64,000 bases of DNA. Origin: Persicitalea sp964500445. GTDB lineage: Bacteria; Bacteroidota; Bacteroidia; Cytophagales; Spirosomataceae. The stretch is taken from the NCBI GenBank assembly GCA_964500445.1, contig CAZCOG010000030.1, forward strand, positions 13,692 to 77,691, read 5' to 3'. This document shows, in pieces, positions 1-8,547 of this stretch. The translations under genes and the position numbers were made by a program. The notes below the pieces were generated by a model. The model searched no databases, was not told the DNA's origin, and saw nothing but the letters and a program-made list of their open reading frames with translations. The stretch's first letter is position 1, and every line of letters begins with the position of its first letter.

Positions 1-1
1 A

Positions 2-322
2 ACTGAAATCCAGGTGAAAGCGGGTAGTAAAGTGAAGTTCGTCTTCAATAATAATGACGACATGCTGCACAACCTCGTAATTACCAACCCTGGTATGGCC
101 AATAAAGTAGGCGAAGCTGCTCTCAAACTGGGCCTGAAAGGTCAGGAAATGAATTACATTCCTAATTCGCCCGATGTGCTCTATCACACCGCTCTCATGC
201 AACCCGAAAGTAGTGAGGCACTCTACTTCATCGCTCCGGCCAAAACGGGCGATTACGACTACGTTTGTACTTTTCCGGGACATTATACTTTGATGCAGGG
301 CAGGATGAAGGTTGTGAAGTAA
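2..322 (+). CDS. C-terminal part of a cupredoxin-domain protein (gene starts before the window)
   Basis: The reading frame is already open at base 2, so only the last 106 residues are visible. They look like an azurin/plastocyanin-type cupredoxin fold. The four usual type-1 copper ligands can be proposed: a His in LHNLV near the visible start, and Cys, His and Met in the closing CTFPGHYTLMQG stretch. Such domains carry single electrons in the periplasm. In Bacteroidota they are often the tail of a larger exported protein, but the upstream part cannot be seen. A small gene follows after 6 bases on the same strand. Family confidence is good; the role of the whole protein is unknown. Confidence 0.8.
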   Translation, partial: TEIQVKAGSKVKFVFNNNDDMLHNLVITNPGMANKVGEAALKLGLKGQEMNYIPNSPDVLYHTALMQPESSEALYFIAPAKTGDYDYVCTFPGHYTLMQGRMKVVK

Positions 323-328
323 GTCACC

Positions 329-667
329 GTGAAGAAAGGGCGTAAGATTGTAATCTCGCTTGCTGCACTGGCTATTGCCTTTCAAATTCTAGTTGGGTAT
401 TTTTTTGAAAAAGATACACCCGAAGAACTTGAACGTATCCTGAATAGTACTCGGCAAAATGAAAAGCTTGTAAAAACAATTGGAGGATACAGATCTTATG
501 AACTAAACTATAACTATAAGTTGCGTGACGCCCAGAGTAATTATCCTTTCGATATTACTGTATTTGGAGGGGAGGCATACATCAATTTCAAAGGAGTTTC
601 ACAATACAATCACGAAGAAAATACTTGGTCGATTATCAAGTTAGATACGCTATATAAAAAGTATTGA
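329..667 (+). CDS. Small membrane-anchored protein, possibly Coa1-like
   Basis: 112 residues starting at GTG, 6 bases after the cupredoxin gene. Residues about 7-25 form one hydrophobic segment that would anchor the protein in the inner membrane with the rest outside. The C-terminal half has spaced Gly residues and a late EENTWSIIKLD stretch that resembles the short Coa1/Tim21-type domain (a basic start, one helix, then a small alpha-beta domain ending in W-x-I-x-x-L). That match is a guess from pattern only. It is more AT-rich than its neighbours. A 6-base gap to the next gene suggests a shared transcript. Confidence 0.55.
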   Translation: MKKGRKIVISLAALAIAFQILVGYFFEKDTPEELERILNSTRQNEKLVKTIGGYRSYELNYNYKLRDAQSNYPFDITVFGGEAYINFKGVSQYNHEENTWSIIKLDTLYKKY

Positions 668-673
668 GATAGG

Positions 674-883
674 ATGAGTCTTTTCCAAAAAGAAGAACCC
701 AAGCAGTATGAGTCCAACGGGCATCAGATAATCTGCCAGGTCTGTAAAAATGATTACTTCTGGGCCCGAAGGTCACAATTGAACACGAGCTTGGCTACTT
801 TCTTCAATCTTGATTGGATGAATCATGAAGCTACCTGCTTTGTATGTGCAGAATGTCGCCACATTCAGTGGTTCTTAGTATAA
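674..883 (+). CDS. Small zinc-ribbon protein (YpzJ-like)
   Basis: 69 residues with two Cys pairs, CQVC at about residues 22-25 and CAEC near residues 58-61, separated by an aromatic-rich stretch. This spacing fits a single zinc ribbon. The length and the phrase LATFFNLDW before the second pair recall the YpzJ family of predicted nucleic-acid-binding zinc ribbons. No signal peptide, so cytoplasmic. It follows the membrane protein by 6 bases. Zinc binding is inferred from the Cys pairs; the biological role is not known. Confidence 0.6.
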   Translation: MSLFQKEEPKQYESNGHQIICQVCKNDYFWARRSQLNTSLATFFNLDWMNHEATCFVCAECRHIQWFLV

Positions 884-911
884 CAATCCTTTTTCGTGTA
901 AACATCGCATC

Positions 912-1649
912 ATGCTCCGTTCTCTGTTTCTGGTCCTCAGTCTGTTGGCAAGCATTGGCTTGTCAGCCCAAAAACTAACTAAAACTACCTATGAAGGTTC
1001 GCTTGATGGTAAAATTCCTATTACTCTCACGCTCATGCAGGACGGAAACTCCCTTTTCGGAATGGTAGTTTACAAGAAAAAAGGTATTCCGATTACGGTG
1101 GTGGGCAATGTCACGGACGGGAGTATGTTCCTTCACGAATTGATGAATGATGGTGCCGTGACGGGAATGTATACCCTCGATCCGGAAGGCAAGGGCTGGA
1201 CGGGTAACTGGGGAGATCTGAAGCGGGAAGGGAAAGATTACGAGGTCACGCTTCGGGAAGCTACCAAAACTACCGTACCGCCCAAAAAATTGCCCGACCT
1301 CACGGGAACCTACATATATAAATATCCCGAAGACGGCGGCTCGGGTCAAATCAAAGTTTTGCAGACAATTTCCGGCGAGATTACCATCGACGTGGATGCC
1401 GTGCGGGGTGGACCTAGCTACAACATGGCAAGAATTGAGAAGAGTGTAATTCCTCTGCATGGAAATAAAGCTGTTTACGAAAACGATGAATTCGGTAAGT
1501 GTAAACTTCTATTCACTTTTGGGGAAAGCACCCTTGAGGTGGACTATCTCGATCAAGCCTACGAATGCGGCTTTGGCAATGGTGCTTCGGCAGCAGGCAG
1601 CTACATTCGTACCAACGCCAGCAAACCCGCATTTGAAGAAAATCGCTAA
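912..1649 (+). CDS. Secreted protein of unknown function
   Basis: 245 residues with a clear signal peptide (MLRSLFLVLSLLASIGLSAQ, cleavage likely after SA). The rest is rich in beta-strand-like alternation and Gly, with an LPDLTGTYIYKYPEDG phrase in the middle and Cys residues near the C-terminus. I do not recognise the family. It ends two bases before a strong hairpin shared with the convergent ferritin-like gene. It is expected in the periplasm or outside the cell. Confidence 0.65.
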   Translation: MLRSLFLVLSLLASIGLSAQKLTKTTYEGSLDGKIPITLTLMQDGNSLFGMVVYKKKGIPITVVGNVTDGSMFLHELMNDGAVTGMYTLDPEGKGWTGNWGDLKREGKDYEVTLREATKTTVPPKKLPDLTGTYIYKYPEDGGSGQIKVLQTISGEITIDVDAVRGGPSYNMARIEKSVIPLHGNKAVYENDEFGKCKLLFTFGESTLEVDYLDQAYECGFGNGASAAGSYIRTNASKPAFEENR

Positions 1650-1650
1650 C

Positions 1651-1684
1651 AAAAAAGCGAAGCACCAGAGTGCTTCGCTTTTTT
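1651..1684. terminator. Bidirectional Rho-independent terminator
   Basis: A perfect 14-bp inverted repeat (left arm 1651-1664, loop ccagag, right arm 1671-1684) has an A-run at one end and a T-run at the other. It can stop transcription from both sides and lies between convergent genes. Confidence 0.9.
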
Positions 1685-1709
1685 GTTCTTTCTAAAAACT
1701 ACCTTACCA

Positions 1710-2504
1710 TTACACGATAAACATGCTGGCAATAGCCAGTACTGCATCCTTGGTAAGCGGCTCATCGAAGGCCTCCGTAACGGCGTCTAGTGACTTTCCA
1801 CCGATTCCGGTAATGTCTGTACCACCTTGCACCGTGTTATTGTCACCGGCATAGACTGCCGCTGGTGATCCTTCATCCAGTGAAATCCAAGGCTTAATAC
1901 GCTCGTTGTTACGAATAGTAGACAATATATCACGTGCTTTGGCCGCGTGACGCGCCTCTACCGAGTGGATTTGCAGCGCGTAGTCCAACAGTGGCTCATC
2001 TTCCTTAGCCATCAGATTCCCTGCCTGACCTTTGTAAGCGCGAACACCTGTATCTTCAAAGGCATGTGATAGGAAAACGAAAGTGTCAAACTTAGTAAAT
2101 ACATCGTTGAATGCTCCTTTCGCCGTAAAATCGAAAGTTGGCTTGGCAGGCGCGGCCGCGCCAAGAGCCGTTTTCAGGAAGTTAACGTGCTGGCTTTCGT
2201 GCTTTTTGATCTGGTTAAAAACAACGCCGTATTGTGCAGGAATAAGACCAGCAGCATTTGTGCCCATTACGTAAAACTCTTCTTCCAGGTACTCCAGCGT
2301 AAGAGCGAACTTAAGTACTTCGATAGCGCCGGGTGTAAAAGCGTAGGCTTTATTAAAAATAGTACCCATCGCTGCGGGCACAGCGGCAGCAGCCATACTG
2401 CGGCTGAGCTTAGTCATGAAGCTGCGGCGGGAAGCGTGCTGCAAACGTTCTACTGCATCACCGTCCACCTGCTGAATTTCGTCAATTATTTTGAAAATAT
2501 TCAT
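1710..2504 (-). CDS. Exported ferritin-like domain protein
   Basis: 264 residues. A twin-Arg region with a following Ala-rich stretch (residues about 27-48, RRSFMTKLSRSMAAAAVPAA) looks like a Tat-type export signal placed after a short N-terminal tail. The body has the helical pattern of the ferritin-like family (PF13668 type): EYLEEEFY early, KKHESQHVNFL next, and HSVEARHAAKARDI later, giving the Glu and His residues of a diiron or dimetal site. It lies 39 bases downstream of a second protein of the same family, so the two are probably co-transcribed. The role is unproven; oxidative stress or metal binding is a common suggestion. Confidence 0.85.
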   Translation of the reverse strand: MNIFKIIDEIQQVDGDAVERLQHASRRSFMTKLSRSMAAAAVPAAMGTIFNKAYAFTPGAIEVLKFALTLEYLEEEFYVMGTNAAGLIPAQYGVVFNQIKKHESQHVNFLKTALGAAAPAKPTFDFTAKGAFNDVFTKFDTFVFLSHAFEDTGVRAYKGQAGNLMAKEDEPLLDYALQIHSVEARHAAKARDILSTIRNNERIKPWISLDEGSPAAVYAGDNNTVQGGTDITGIGGKSLDAVTEAFDEPLTKDAVLAIASMFIV

Positions 2505-2543
2505 AGTATCTCGTTAAATGTGTTTGGGGTTGAAAGGATATGA

Positions 2544-3266
2544 TCAAGGAGTGGGCAGACCCGACGCATCGATTTGGTTGTAGATAAACGGCGCTACGGC
2601 AGGAAGTACCTGCGAAGGACGCTTCAAAAGACCGAGGCCATTGGCATCGATGATGTCATCGCCGGCAAAACTCATAGTGTCAGGCATGAGCATATCGCGA
2701 ATGATCGCGGCGTGGCGCGCTTCAACGGATACGATTTTACCTGCCAGCAACAAATAAGTTGGGTTTTCGATCAGAATACCTGCACCGTTATAGGCTGATA
2801 CTCCCGTATCCTCAAACACCTTAGCGGTGGTCAGAACACTATCACGGTTGCTGAAATCGATTGCGGAGAAATTGGGAGACAGGCCTCCAATTGCAGCGCT
2901 ACCAAGAGCAGCTTTAAAAAATTCGCGGTGTACTACCTCGTGATCGCGGATATCGGTCAGAAAACGCTTCTCTTTGTCACTCATCCCTACATAAGGAGAA
3001 TCAATCACCTTTATGTAGAAGGCTGCTTCCAGCTGCTCGAGCGCATAGGCATAGTTCAGTATACCGATGTCACCTGTTCCAAGGTTCACAGCGGGAGCGC
3101 CGTCGGGGCCTAAATCGTGATCTTTAATACAGGACTGCATGAAAAAAGCTCCAGTAGCAGCAGCCAGTCCGGCCGACCGCAAAAAGAAGCGACGATTCAC
3201 CACATCCACAATCGGATTCTCCTCAGAACCGTTGGTAAGTGATAGTCTTTCTGTCGTTTTGTTCAT
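2544..3266 (-). CDS. Exported ferritin-like domain protein, paralogue of the downstream gene
   Basis: 240 residues. The N-terminus has a twin-Arg motif (NRRFFLRSAGLAAATG) followed by FMQSC, so it may be a Tat-exported lipoprotein. Metal-site motifs match the neighbouring paralogue: EQLEAAFY, RDHEVVHREFF and VSVEARHAAIIRDM. It is the first gene of the two-gene set and the AT-rich 394-base region upstream should hold its promoter. The two proteins differ mainly in the N-terminus and C-terminal tail, which fits two subunits or two sites of action rather than plain redundancy. Confidence 0.85.
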   Translation of the reverse strand: MNKTTERLSLTNGSEENPIVDVVNRRFFLRSAGLAAATGAFFMQSCIKDHDLGPDGAPAVNLGTGDIGILNYAYALEQLEAAFYIKVIDSPYVGMSDKEKRFLTDIRDHEVVHREFFKAALGSAAIGGLSPNFSAIDFSNRDSVLTTAKVFEDTGVSAYNGAGILIENPTYLLLAGKIVSVEARHAAIIRDMLMPDTMSFAGDDIIDANGLGLLKRPSQVLPAVAPFIYNQIDASGLPTP

Positions 3267-3660
3267 AATTGTGAAAGGTTTTGAAAATTGTTTATTCGTT
3301 TAGAACTGGGACTTGTTAAAAAACTACGCCAGCTTTGCTATTTTGGATTGAAAAACCAATCTCAAATTTCTTTTAGTATAAAAATATCAAATTCAAGGGC
3401 CTGATTGTTTCGTCACCAAATTTGTATTATTTCAATATATATGGTTATATAGTCATACCGACATATAATTATACCCGCTTTCATTCTCAGGCAGAAAATC
3501 ACTATTTAGAATGGTTAAATTTTAAAAATATTGATTAACGCTATCCTGTTCGCTAATAAAGACCTAGGTATTTTCCCACCATTTTCCGGGTTATTTCGCT
3601 ACAATCCCATAATCACCTTACCTTTGTTCCCCACAAAAAATCAATTTCTTTCAGGCAGAG
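3267..3660. other. AT-rich divergent intergenic region
   Basis: 394 bases between the ferritin-like pair (minus) and tyrS (plus). No convincing coding frame. It is markedly AT-rich around 3360-3540 and must contain both promoters. Only the tyrS -7 box is clear. Confidence 0.6.
3619..3626 (+). promoter_or_regulatory. -7 box of the tyrS promoter
   Basis: TACCTTTG matches the Bacteroidota TAnnTTTG -7 consensus exactly and lies 34 bases before the tyrS ATG. The -33 element is weak: TTTC at 3594-3597, 21 bases upstream. Confidence 0.55.
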
Positions 3661-4971
3661 ATGACCAAAAAACACACTGATTTCATAGAAGAACTTACCT
3701 GGCGGGGAATGCTGCACGACGCCATGCCCGGTACTAAAGAGCAGCTAAGCCAACAGATGACAACCGGATACATAGGTTTCGACCCTACTGCCGCCTCACT
3801 GCATATTGGGAACCTGGCCACGATTATGCTACTAGTGCATTTTCAGCGGGCCGGACACAAGCCCCTCGCGCTGGTCGGGGGAGCTACCGGCATGATCGGC
3901 GATCCGTCGTTTAAGGCGTCAGAAAGGTCATTTTTGTCGGAGGAAACGCTGCGGCTCAATCAGGAAGGTATTCGTAAGCCATTGGAATCGTTTCTGGATT
4001 TTGATTGCGGCGAGAATTCTGCCGAAATGGTCAACAACTACGATTGGTTCAAGGAAATGGGTTTTCTGCAATTCCTGCGGGAAGTAGGCAAATTCCTTTC
4101 CGTGAATTACATGACGAGCAAAGATTCAGTTAAAACGCGATTGGAAACAGGGATTTCGTTTACCGAATTCTCATATCAGTTACTCCAAGGGTACGATTTC
4201 TACTGGCTTTATAAAAACAAGGGCGTTCGGCTACAGATGGGTGGCTCCGACCAGTGGGGTAATATTACAACGGGCACCGAGCTGATTCGCCGAAAAGAAG
4301 GGGATGCAGAAGGGTACTTTAAAGCATTTGCGCTCACCACGCCGCTTGTTACCAAATCCGACGGTACCAAGTTTGGCAAGAGCGAGGGTGGCAACGTCTG
4401 GCTCGACCCCGCCATGACTACCCCTTACCAATTCTATCAATTCTGGATTAACCAATCGGACGAAGATGCCCCCCGGCAGTTGCGCGTTTTCACCTTATAC
4501 AGCAAGGATGAAATCGAAACCTTGGAAGCCGACCACGCCCAGGCTCCGCACCTGCGTATTATGCAGAAAGCCCTGGCCGAGGAGGTAACTACGCGTGTTC
4601 ATTCTGCCCGTGACTATCGATTGGCCGTGAAAGCTTCCGAAGTACTTTTTGGCAAAGCCACACTTGATACTTTGAAAACTATTGAATCTGATGAGTTTGA
4701 GACTATTTTCGAGGGCGTACCGCAGTCCGAAATCAGCCGCGCCGATTGGGAAGGATGTGCCACGGTAACCGATTTGCTTTCGAATACTACCAATGGTGAA
4801 ATCTATGCTTCAAAAGGCGAAACTCGTCGCGCCATTCAGCAAAATGCCGTAAGTATCAATAAAGTGAAAGTAACAAGTGCTGACCAGTCTCCCGCCGAAT
4901 TCGACCTTTTACAAAACCGTTTTGTACTGATATCGAAAGGGAAAAAGAATCATCTATTGAAAGTACTATAA
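3661..4971 (+). CDS. tyrS: Tyrosyl-tRNA synthetase
   Basis: 436 residues, full length for the bacterial enzyme, which charges tRNA-Tyr in the cytoplasm. The class I signatures are present: HIGN at residues 48-51 (HIGH motif) and KFGKS at 237-241 (KMSKS motif). GGSDQWGNI in the tyrosine-binding half is also typical. The last 80 or so residues form an S4-like RNA-binding domain (RRAIQQNAVSINKVKV). Monocistronic by position: the next gene is convergent. Confidence 0.98.
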   Translation: MTKKHTDFIEELTWRGMLHDAMPGTKEQLSQQMTTGYIGFDPTAASLHIGNLATIMLLVHFQRAGHKPLALVGGATGMIGDPSFKASERSFLSEETLRLNQEGIRKPLESFLDFDCGENSAEMVNNYDWFKEMGFLQFLREVGKFLSVNYMTSKDSVKTRLETGISFTEFSYQLLQGYDFYWLYKNKGVRLQMGGSDQWGNITTGTELIRRKEGDAEGYFKAFALTTPLVTKSDGTKFGKSEGGNVWLDPAMTTPYQFYQFWINQSDEDAPRQLRVFTLYSKDEIETLEADHAQAPHLRIMQKALAEEVTTRVHSARDYRLAVKASEVLFGKATLDTLKTIESDEFETIFEGVPQSEISRADWEGCATVTDLLSNTTNGEIYASKGETRRAIQQNAVSINKVKVTSADQSPAEFDLLQNRFVLISKGKKNHLLKVL

Positions 4972-5031
4972 GTAAGAAACAAAGTCGATTTTTCGGGAAC
5001 CGCGAGCAAGCTGAGTACTTTGTCCCTATTT

Positions 5032-5844
5032 TTAACTCTTTCCCATAAATGTATTCAATATTGGGGCGGCCGTAGGATTGTACTGGTACGATTGCCAGGA
5101 ACCGTCTTCGTATATCTCTACGATGCGGTAGCCTTTGTAAGTCGTACCCCAACTACCTCCGAAATGCCCGTCGTAAAAGAAAGGCTTGCCACCACTCATT
5201 TTACGATCGTCCTCGTCGTGTTCGTGGCCGTGAAAAATGGCCTTGATGTTCGGTGTTTTTTCCAGCAAATTGCGCACCTCTTCGCAGTCGCGTCCCTGTG
5301 GACTCCATTTGACGGGAGTAATGTGCAGAAAGACAAAGATGCCCTTCTTATTTTCGTATTTGGCAATTTCATTGCGTAGCCAAGTCGGGTCCGGGCACAG
5401 GTACTCGCCTTTCTCGTTGGAAGTGTCGCCCAGAATAAAAGCGTACTCGCCACGCGCAAAGCTATGGTTGGTCGGATAGCCCCAGGTACTTTCCCAGACA
5501 TCGAGGCCCACGCGGTCGTGGTTGCCCCGCGTAACGAAAAACGGAACGGTCAGCCGCTTGAAAGCGGTCTTGACATCGTACATCAGCGTAGGTTCGTCGT
5601 GAATCAGGTCGCCGTTGAAAATGGCGAAGTCCAGGCCTTTTTGCATTTTTTCCTGGTTGAGCCAGCGTATTACATCTGTATGGAATTTCTCAAATTCTGT
5701 GTCCGGCTGCCCGTAATGGCCGTCCGAGGCCACCGCAAAGCGCATCGTGAACGGAATAGTGCCGGCGGCCGTAGCAGGTTTCAGCCAGGAAATTGCGGGA
5801 AGCGCAGGTAGAATTTTGAGGAGTTCGCGGCGAGCCAGTTTCAT
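5032..5844 (-). CDS. Exported calcineurin-like metallophosphoesterase
   Basis: 270 residues. The start MKLARRELLKIL followed by a hydrophobic stretch to TAAG is a Tat-type signal, so the enzyme probably works in the periplasm. The metallophosphoesterase motifs appear in order: ASDGHYG (residue about 39), NGDLIHD, TRGNHDR and HGHEHDEDD, supplying the Asp, Asn and His ligands of a two-metal centre. The first motif has D-G-H where D-x-H is expected. The substrate is not predictable. Convergent with tyrS. Confidence 0.88.
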   Translation of the reverse strand: MKLARRELLKILPALPAISWLKPATAAGTIPFTMRFAVASDGHYGQPDTEFEKFHTDVIRWLNQEKMQKGLDFAIFNGDLIHDEPTLMYDVKTAFKRLTVPFFVTRGNHDRVGLDVWESTWGYPTNHSFARGEYAFILGDTSNEKGEYLCPDPTWLRNEIAKYENKKGIFVFLHITPVKWSPQGRDCEEVRNLLEKTPNIKAIFHGHEHDEDDRKMSGGKPFFYDGHFGGSWGTTYKGYRIVEIYEDGSWQSYQYNPTAAPILNTFMGKS

Positions 5845-5980
5845 ATAGACAGAAAATTAATAAGTAACAGGGAAGAATGGTTTTCAGTTGTCATACAAGG
5901 GCAGAAATAGGAAAACCGAGTGGCGCACTGTTTCTTTGAAAAAAACAATAACGACAAATTTCAAGAAAATTGGCCTAACC

Positions 5981-6586
5981 ATGAAGAAATCAGGGTGGTA
6001 TTTAGGATTGTTAATATTAAGCCTGGTGGTTGAAGCGCCCGCTCTGGCCCAATTGAGCGCGGGTGCCAGCCTGGGCTACGGTATTCCTGCCGAGGCGGGT
6101 GGCAGTGGGTTGTGGGGCGGCGGACTGGAGGCTAAATACTACTTCAACTACCAACTGGCCGTTGGCGCGCGTGTACGAGCCTATACCGAGACAATCGGCC
6201 AGACCGACGGAGGGCTCGATGGCAAACTGACGGCAATCACAATTCCAATGATGGCGACCGTCGAGTACCATATCACCGACACCGATTTTCATCCTTATGT
6301 CGGTCTGGAAGCGGGCGTCATTCGCTCGGCCCTGATCACTGATCTCAAATTCAACGGGCAAAATATTTATGACGACAGCTCGAAAGAGTACAACTTTGGT
6401 CTGGCTCCCAAGCTGGGCGTTGGCTTCGACATTACGCAGGGTTTAATGATGACGGCGGAAGCCTTGTACAATGTAGGTTTGGGTAAAAATCAGGCAGGAA
6501 ACACGCAACTCAACTTCGAGAAATCGGCCCGATTCCTGACGGTACACCTGGGTATTGCCTTCACCTTCGGCAATCGGTTTGACTGA
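5981..6586 (+). CDS. Outer membrane beta-barrel protein
   Basis: 201 residues from the ATG at 5981. The longer frame from 5888 adds a basic stretch with no leader and was rejected; from 5981 there is a standard signal peptide ending in APALAQ. The mature part has alternating Gly/aromatic strands (GASLGYGIPAEAGG, LEAKYYFNYQLAVGARV) and ends in LGIAFTFGNRFD, as in small eight-strand OmpA-like barrels. Function is structural or unknown. Confidence 0.8.
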   Translation: MKKSGWYLGLLILSLVVEAPALAQLSAGASLGYGIPAEAGGSGLWGGGLEAKYYFNYQLAVGARVRAYTETIGQTDGGLDGKLTAITIPMMATVEYHITDTDFHPYVGLEAGVIRSALITDLKFNGQNIYDDSSKEYNFGLAPKLGVGFDITQGLMMTAEALYNVGLGKNQAGNTQLNFEKSARFLTVHLGIAFTFGNRFD

Positions 6587-6597
6587 GGGGAAAAAGA

Positions 6598-6696
6598 GTT
6601 AAAGGTTAAACGGTTAAGAGTCGGATTTTGACTTTGATAGCTAAAAAAATCGCAGCAAACAGATAAGAACGCCGTTTAACCATTGACCTTTTAACC
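6598..6696. repeat. GGTTAA-type imperfect inverted repeat upstream of recX
   Basis: The left arm (6598-6620) repeats GTTAAA/GGTTAA words and the right arm (6671-6696) repeats the complement (TTTAACC, CCTTTTAACC). The arms could fold into a hairpin with a loop of about 50 bases. Related elements lie at 7154-7260 and 23545-23651. Confidence 0.65.
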
Positions 6697-6703
6697 AAAA
6701 AAA

Positions 6704-7159
6704 ATGGATCGCCTCTTACTTCAAAAAGCTGCTTCTTACTGCGCCTATCAGGAGCGCACTCAGGATGAGGTGCGGCAGCGGCTCAAAAAGTGGGGCGTAT
6801 GGGAAGAGGACGAAGCCGACGAACTCATCGCCGAACTCATTTCGATGAACTACCTCAGCGAAGAGCGCTTCGCCAAAACCTACGCGGGCAGCAAGTTCAG
6901 GCAAAAAAAATGGGGAAAAAGGCGCATCAAACAGGAACTCTCCCGGCGCGGCCTGACCGACTACAACATCGACCAGGGCATGGGTGAAATCGACGAAACC
7001 GCCTACGAAGAAGCCCTCAAAGACTTACTTGAAAAAAAGCAGGAACAACTGGCGCGCACGGAGTCCGACGCCCGCAAGCGCAAACAAAAACTTGTCCGCT
7101 ACGCACTGAGCAAGGGCTATGAAAGCGAGTTGGTGTGGAGAATTATAAACGAGGGTTAA
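6704..7159 (+). CDS. recX: Regulatory protein RecX
   Basis: 151 residues, normal for RecX, which binds RecA filaments and damps recombination. Features seen are the N-terminal YCAYQERTQDEVRQRL helix, the LISMNYLSEERFAKTYAGSK core and the KWGKRRIKQELSRRGL repeat, all usual for the three-helix tandem modules of the family. recA is not in the window. GGTTAA-type inverted repeats lie on both sides of the gene, which therefore probably forms a single-gene unit. Confidence 0.93.
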   Translation: MDRLLLQKAASYCAYQERTQDEVRQRLKKWGVWEEDEADELIAELISMNYLSEERFAKTYAGSKFRQKKWGKRRIKQELSRRGLTDYNIDQGMGEIDETAYEEALKDLLEKKQEQLARTESDARKRKQKLVRYALSKGYESELVWRIINEG

Positions 7160-7260
7160 AAGGAAAGGTTAAAGATCAACGATTAAACGGCGTTCTACGA
7201 TTCAGTTTAACCCGCGCAGATGACATCAGCAAACCGTTGACCTCTAACCATTGACCCTTT
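7154..7260. repeat. GGTTAA-type imperfect inverted repeat between recX and nrdB
   Basis: The left arm at 7154-7191 overlaps the recX stop and contains GGGTTAAAAGG, AGGTTAAAG and GATTAAACGG. The right arm at 7231-7260 contains AAACCGTTGACC, CTAACC and TTGACCC. It lies between convergent genes and could act as a terminator or RNA stabiliser. Confidence 0.65.
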
Positions 7261-8259
7261 TTAAAAATCTTCGTCAAACGCAATCTTATGACCGGATTCT
7301 TTGTCGGTGACACCAGACATAACACCGGCCTTCTGGTACTCACCGACGCGCTTCTCAAAGAAATTGGTTTTGCCGGGCAGCGAGATCAACTCCATGAAAT
7401 CGAAGGGATTGGATGCGCCAAAATGCTTGGCACAGCCCAGCCGCTCAAGCCAGAAGTCGGCTACGAACTCGATGTACTGCTTCATCAGGTCGGCGTTCAT
7501 GCCGATAAGCGACACGGGTAGGGCTTCGGAAATAAACTCCTTCTCGATTTCTACGGCGTCCAGCATAATTTCCAGGACACGCGACTCGGGCAACTTGTTT
7601 TTGATGTGATCGGTGTAAAGCAGGCAGGCGAATTCGCAGTGCAATCCTTCGTCGCGCGAAATCAGTTCGTTGGAAAACGATAATCCCGGCATAAGACCAC
7701 GCTTTTTTAGCCAAAAGATGGAACAGAAAGAACCCGAGAAGAAAATGCCTTCCACCGCCGCAAAAGCGATGATACGCTCAGTAAATTCTGGGCTGTTGAT
7801 CCATTTCAGCGCCCATTCGGCCTTCTTCTGCACGCAGGGAACCGTATCGATAGCCCGCAACAAATGGTCTTTCTCGGCGGGGTCCTTGATGTACGTATCA
7901 ATCAGCAGTGAGTACGTTTCGGAGTGGATATTCTCCATCGCGATCTGAAAGCCATAAAAGCACTTGGCCTCGGCGTACTGTACTTCGCTGAGAAAATTGA
8001 TAGCCAGGTTTTCGTTTACGATACCGTCGGAGGCCGCGAAAAAGGCCAGAATATGGGAAATGAAATGTCTCTCGTTATTAGTCAGGTTGTTCCAGTCCTT
8101 CATATCCTGCCCCAGATCGATTTCCTCCGCCGTCCAGAACGACGCCTCATGGCGTTTGTACATTTGCCAGATATCCTGGTGCTTGATAGGAAACAGAACA
8201 AACCGCAGCGGATCTTCGATCAGAAGCGGTTCCTGGTGGGTTGTGCTTGTTTGTGACAT
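7261..8259 (-). CDS. nrdB: Ribonucleotide reductase small (beta) subunit, class I
   Basis: 332 residues. It makes the tyrosyl radical used by NrdA to reduce ribonucleotides. Iron ligands appear in order: EEIDLGQD (about residue 45), ENIHSETYS with the radical Tyr three residues after the His-Ser-Glu, an internal Glu in AAVEGIFFSGSF, and DEGLHCEF. The stretch ERHFISHILAFFAASDGIV is strikingly like eukaryotic R2, as is usual in Bacteroidota. nrdA is not adjacent in the window, so the subunits are split or nrdA lies elsewhere. I saw no NrdR box upstream. Confidence 0.97.
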   Translation of the reverse strand: MSQTSTTHQEPLLIEDPLRFVLFPIKHQDIWQMYKRHEASFWTAEEIDLGQDMKDWNNLTNNERHFISHILAFFAASDGIVNENLAINFLSEVQYAEAKCFYGFQIAMENIHSETYSLLIDTYIKDPAEKDHLLRAIDTVPCVQKKAEWALKWINSPEFTERIIAFAAVEGIFFSGSFCSIFWLKKRGLMPGLSFSNELISRDEGLHCEFACLLYTDHIKNKLPESRVLEIMLDAVEIEKEFISEALPVSLIGMNADLMKQYIEFVADFWLERLGCAKHFGASNPFDFMELISLPGKTNFFEKRVGEYQKAGVMSGVTDKESGHKIAFDEDF

Positions 8260-8547
8260 GAAACCTTGGTGTTTTTTAGTGTAAAAAGAGAAGCTATAAC
8301 GGCACGCCGAACAGAATTGTTAGCGAAAATTTGGAATAAACAAAACTACGATGATGCCCGCTGAAATTCAAGCTGGCTTCGTTCCCCGAGGGTAGTTGTT
8401 TGGAAAAGTTCTATTTTGGAAAAGACAATTATTTAGTCATCAATAGGTTTAGAAAATAAAAACCTTTGAAAATGAAACTGGTGGCGGGACTTGCGGCTCT
8501 AACTCTTTACTTTTGCCTTTAAGCTATTTCCCAACTGCAACTGGCCC
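8260..8547. other. Divergent intergenic region nrdB / glycosyltransferase
   Basis: 288 bases without a supported gene. It should hold both promoters. TACTTTTG at 8508-8515 fits a -7 box for the plus-strand gene, but no properly spaced -33 box was found. Confidence 0.4.
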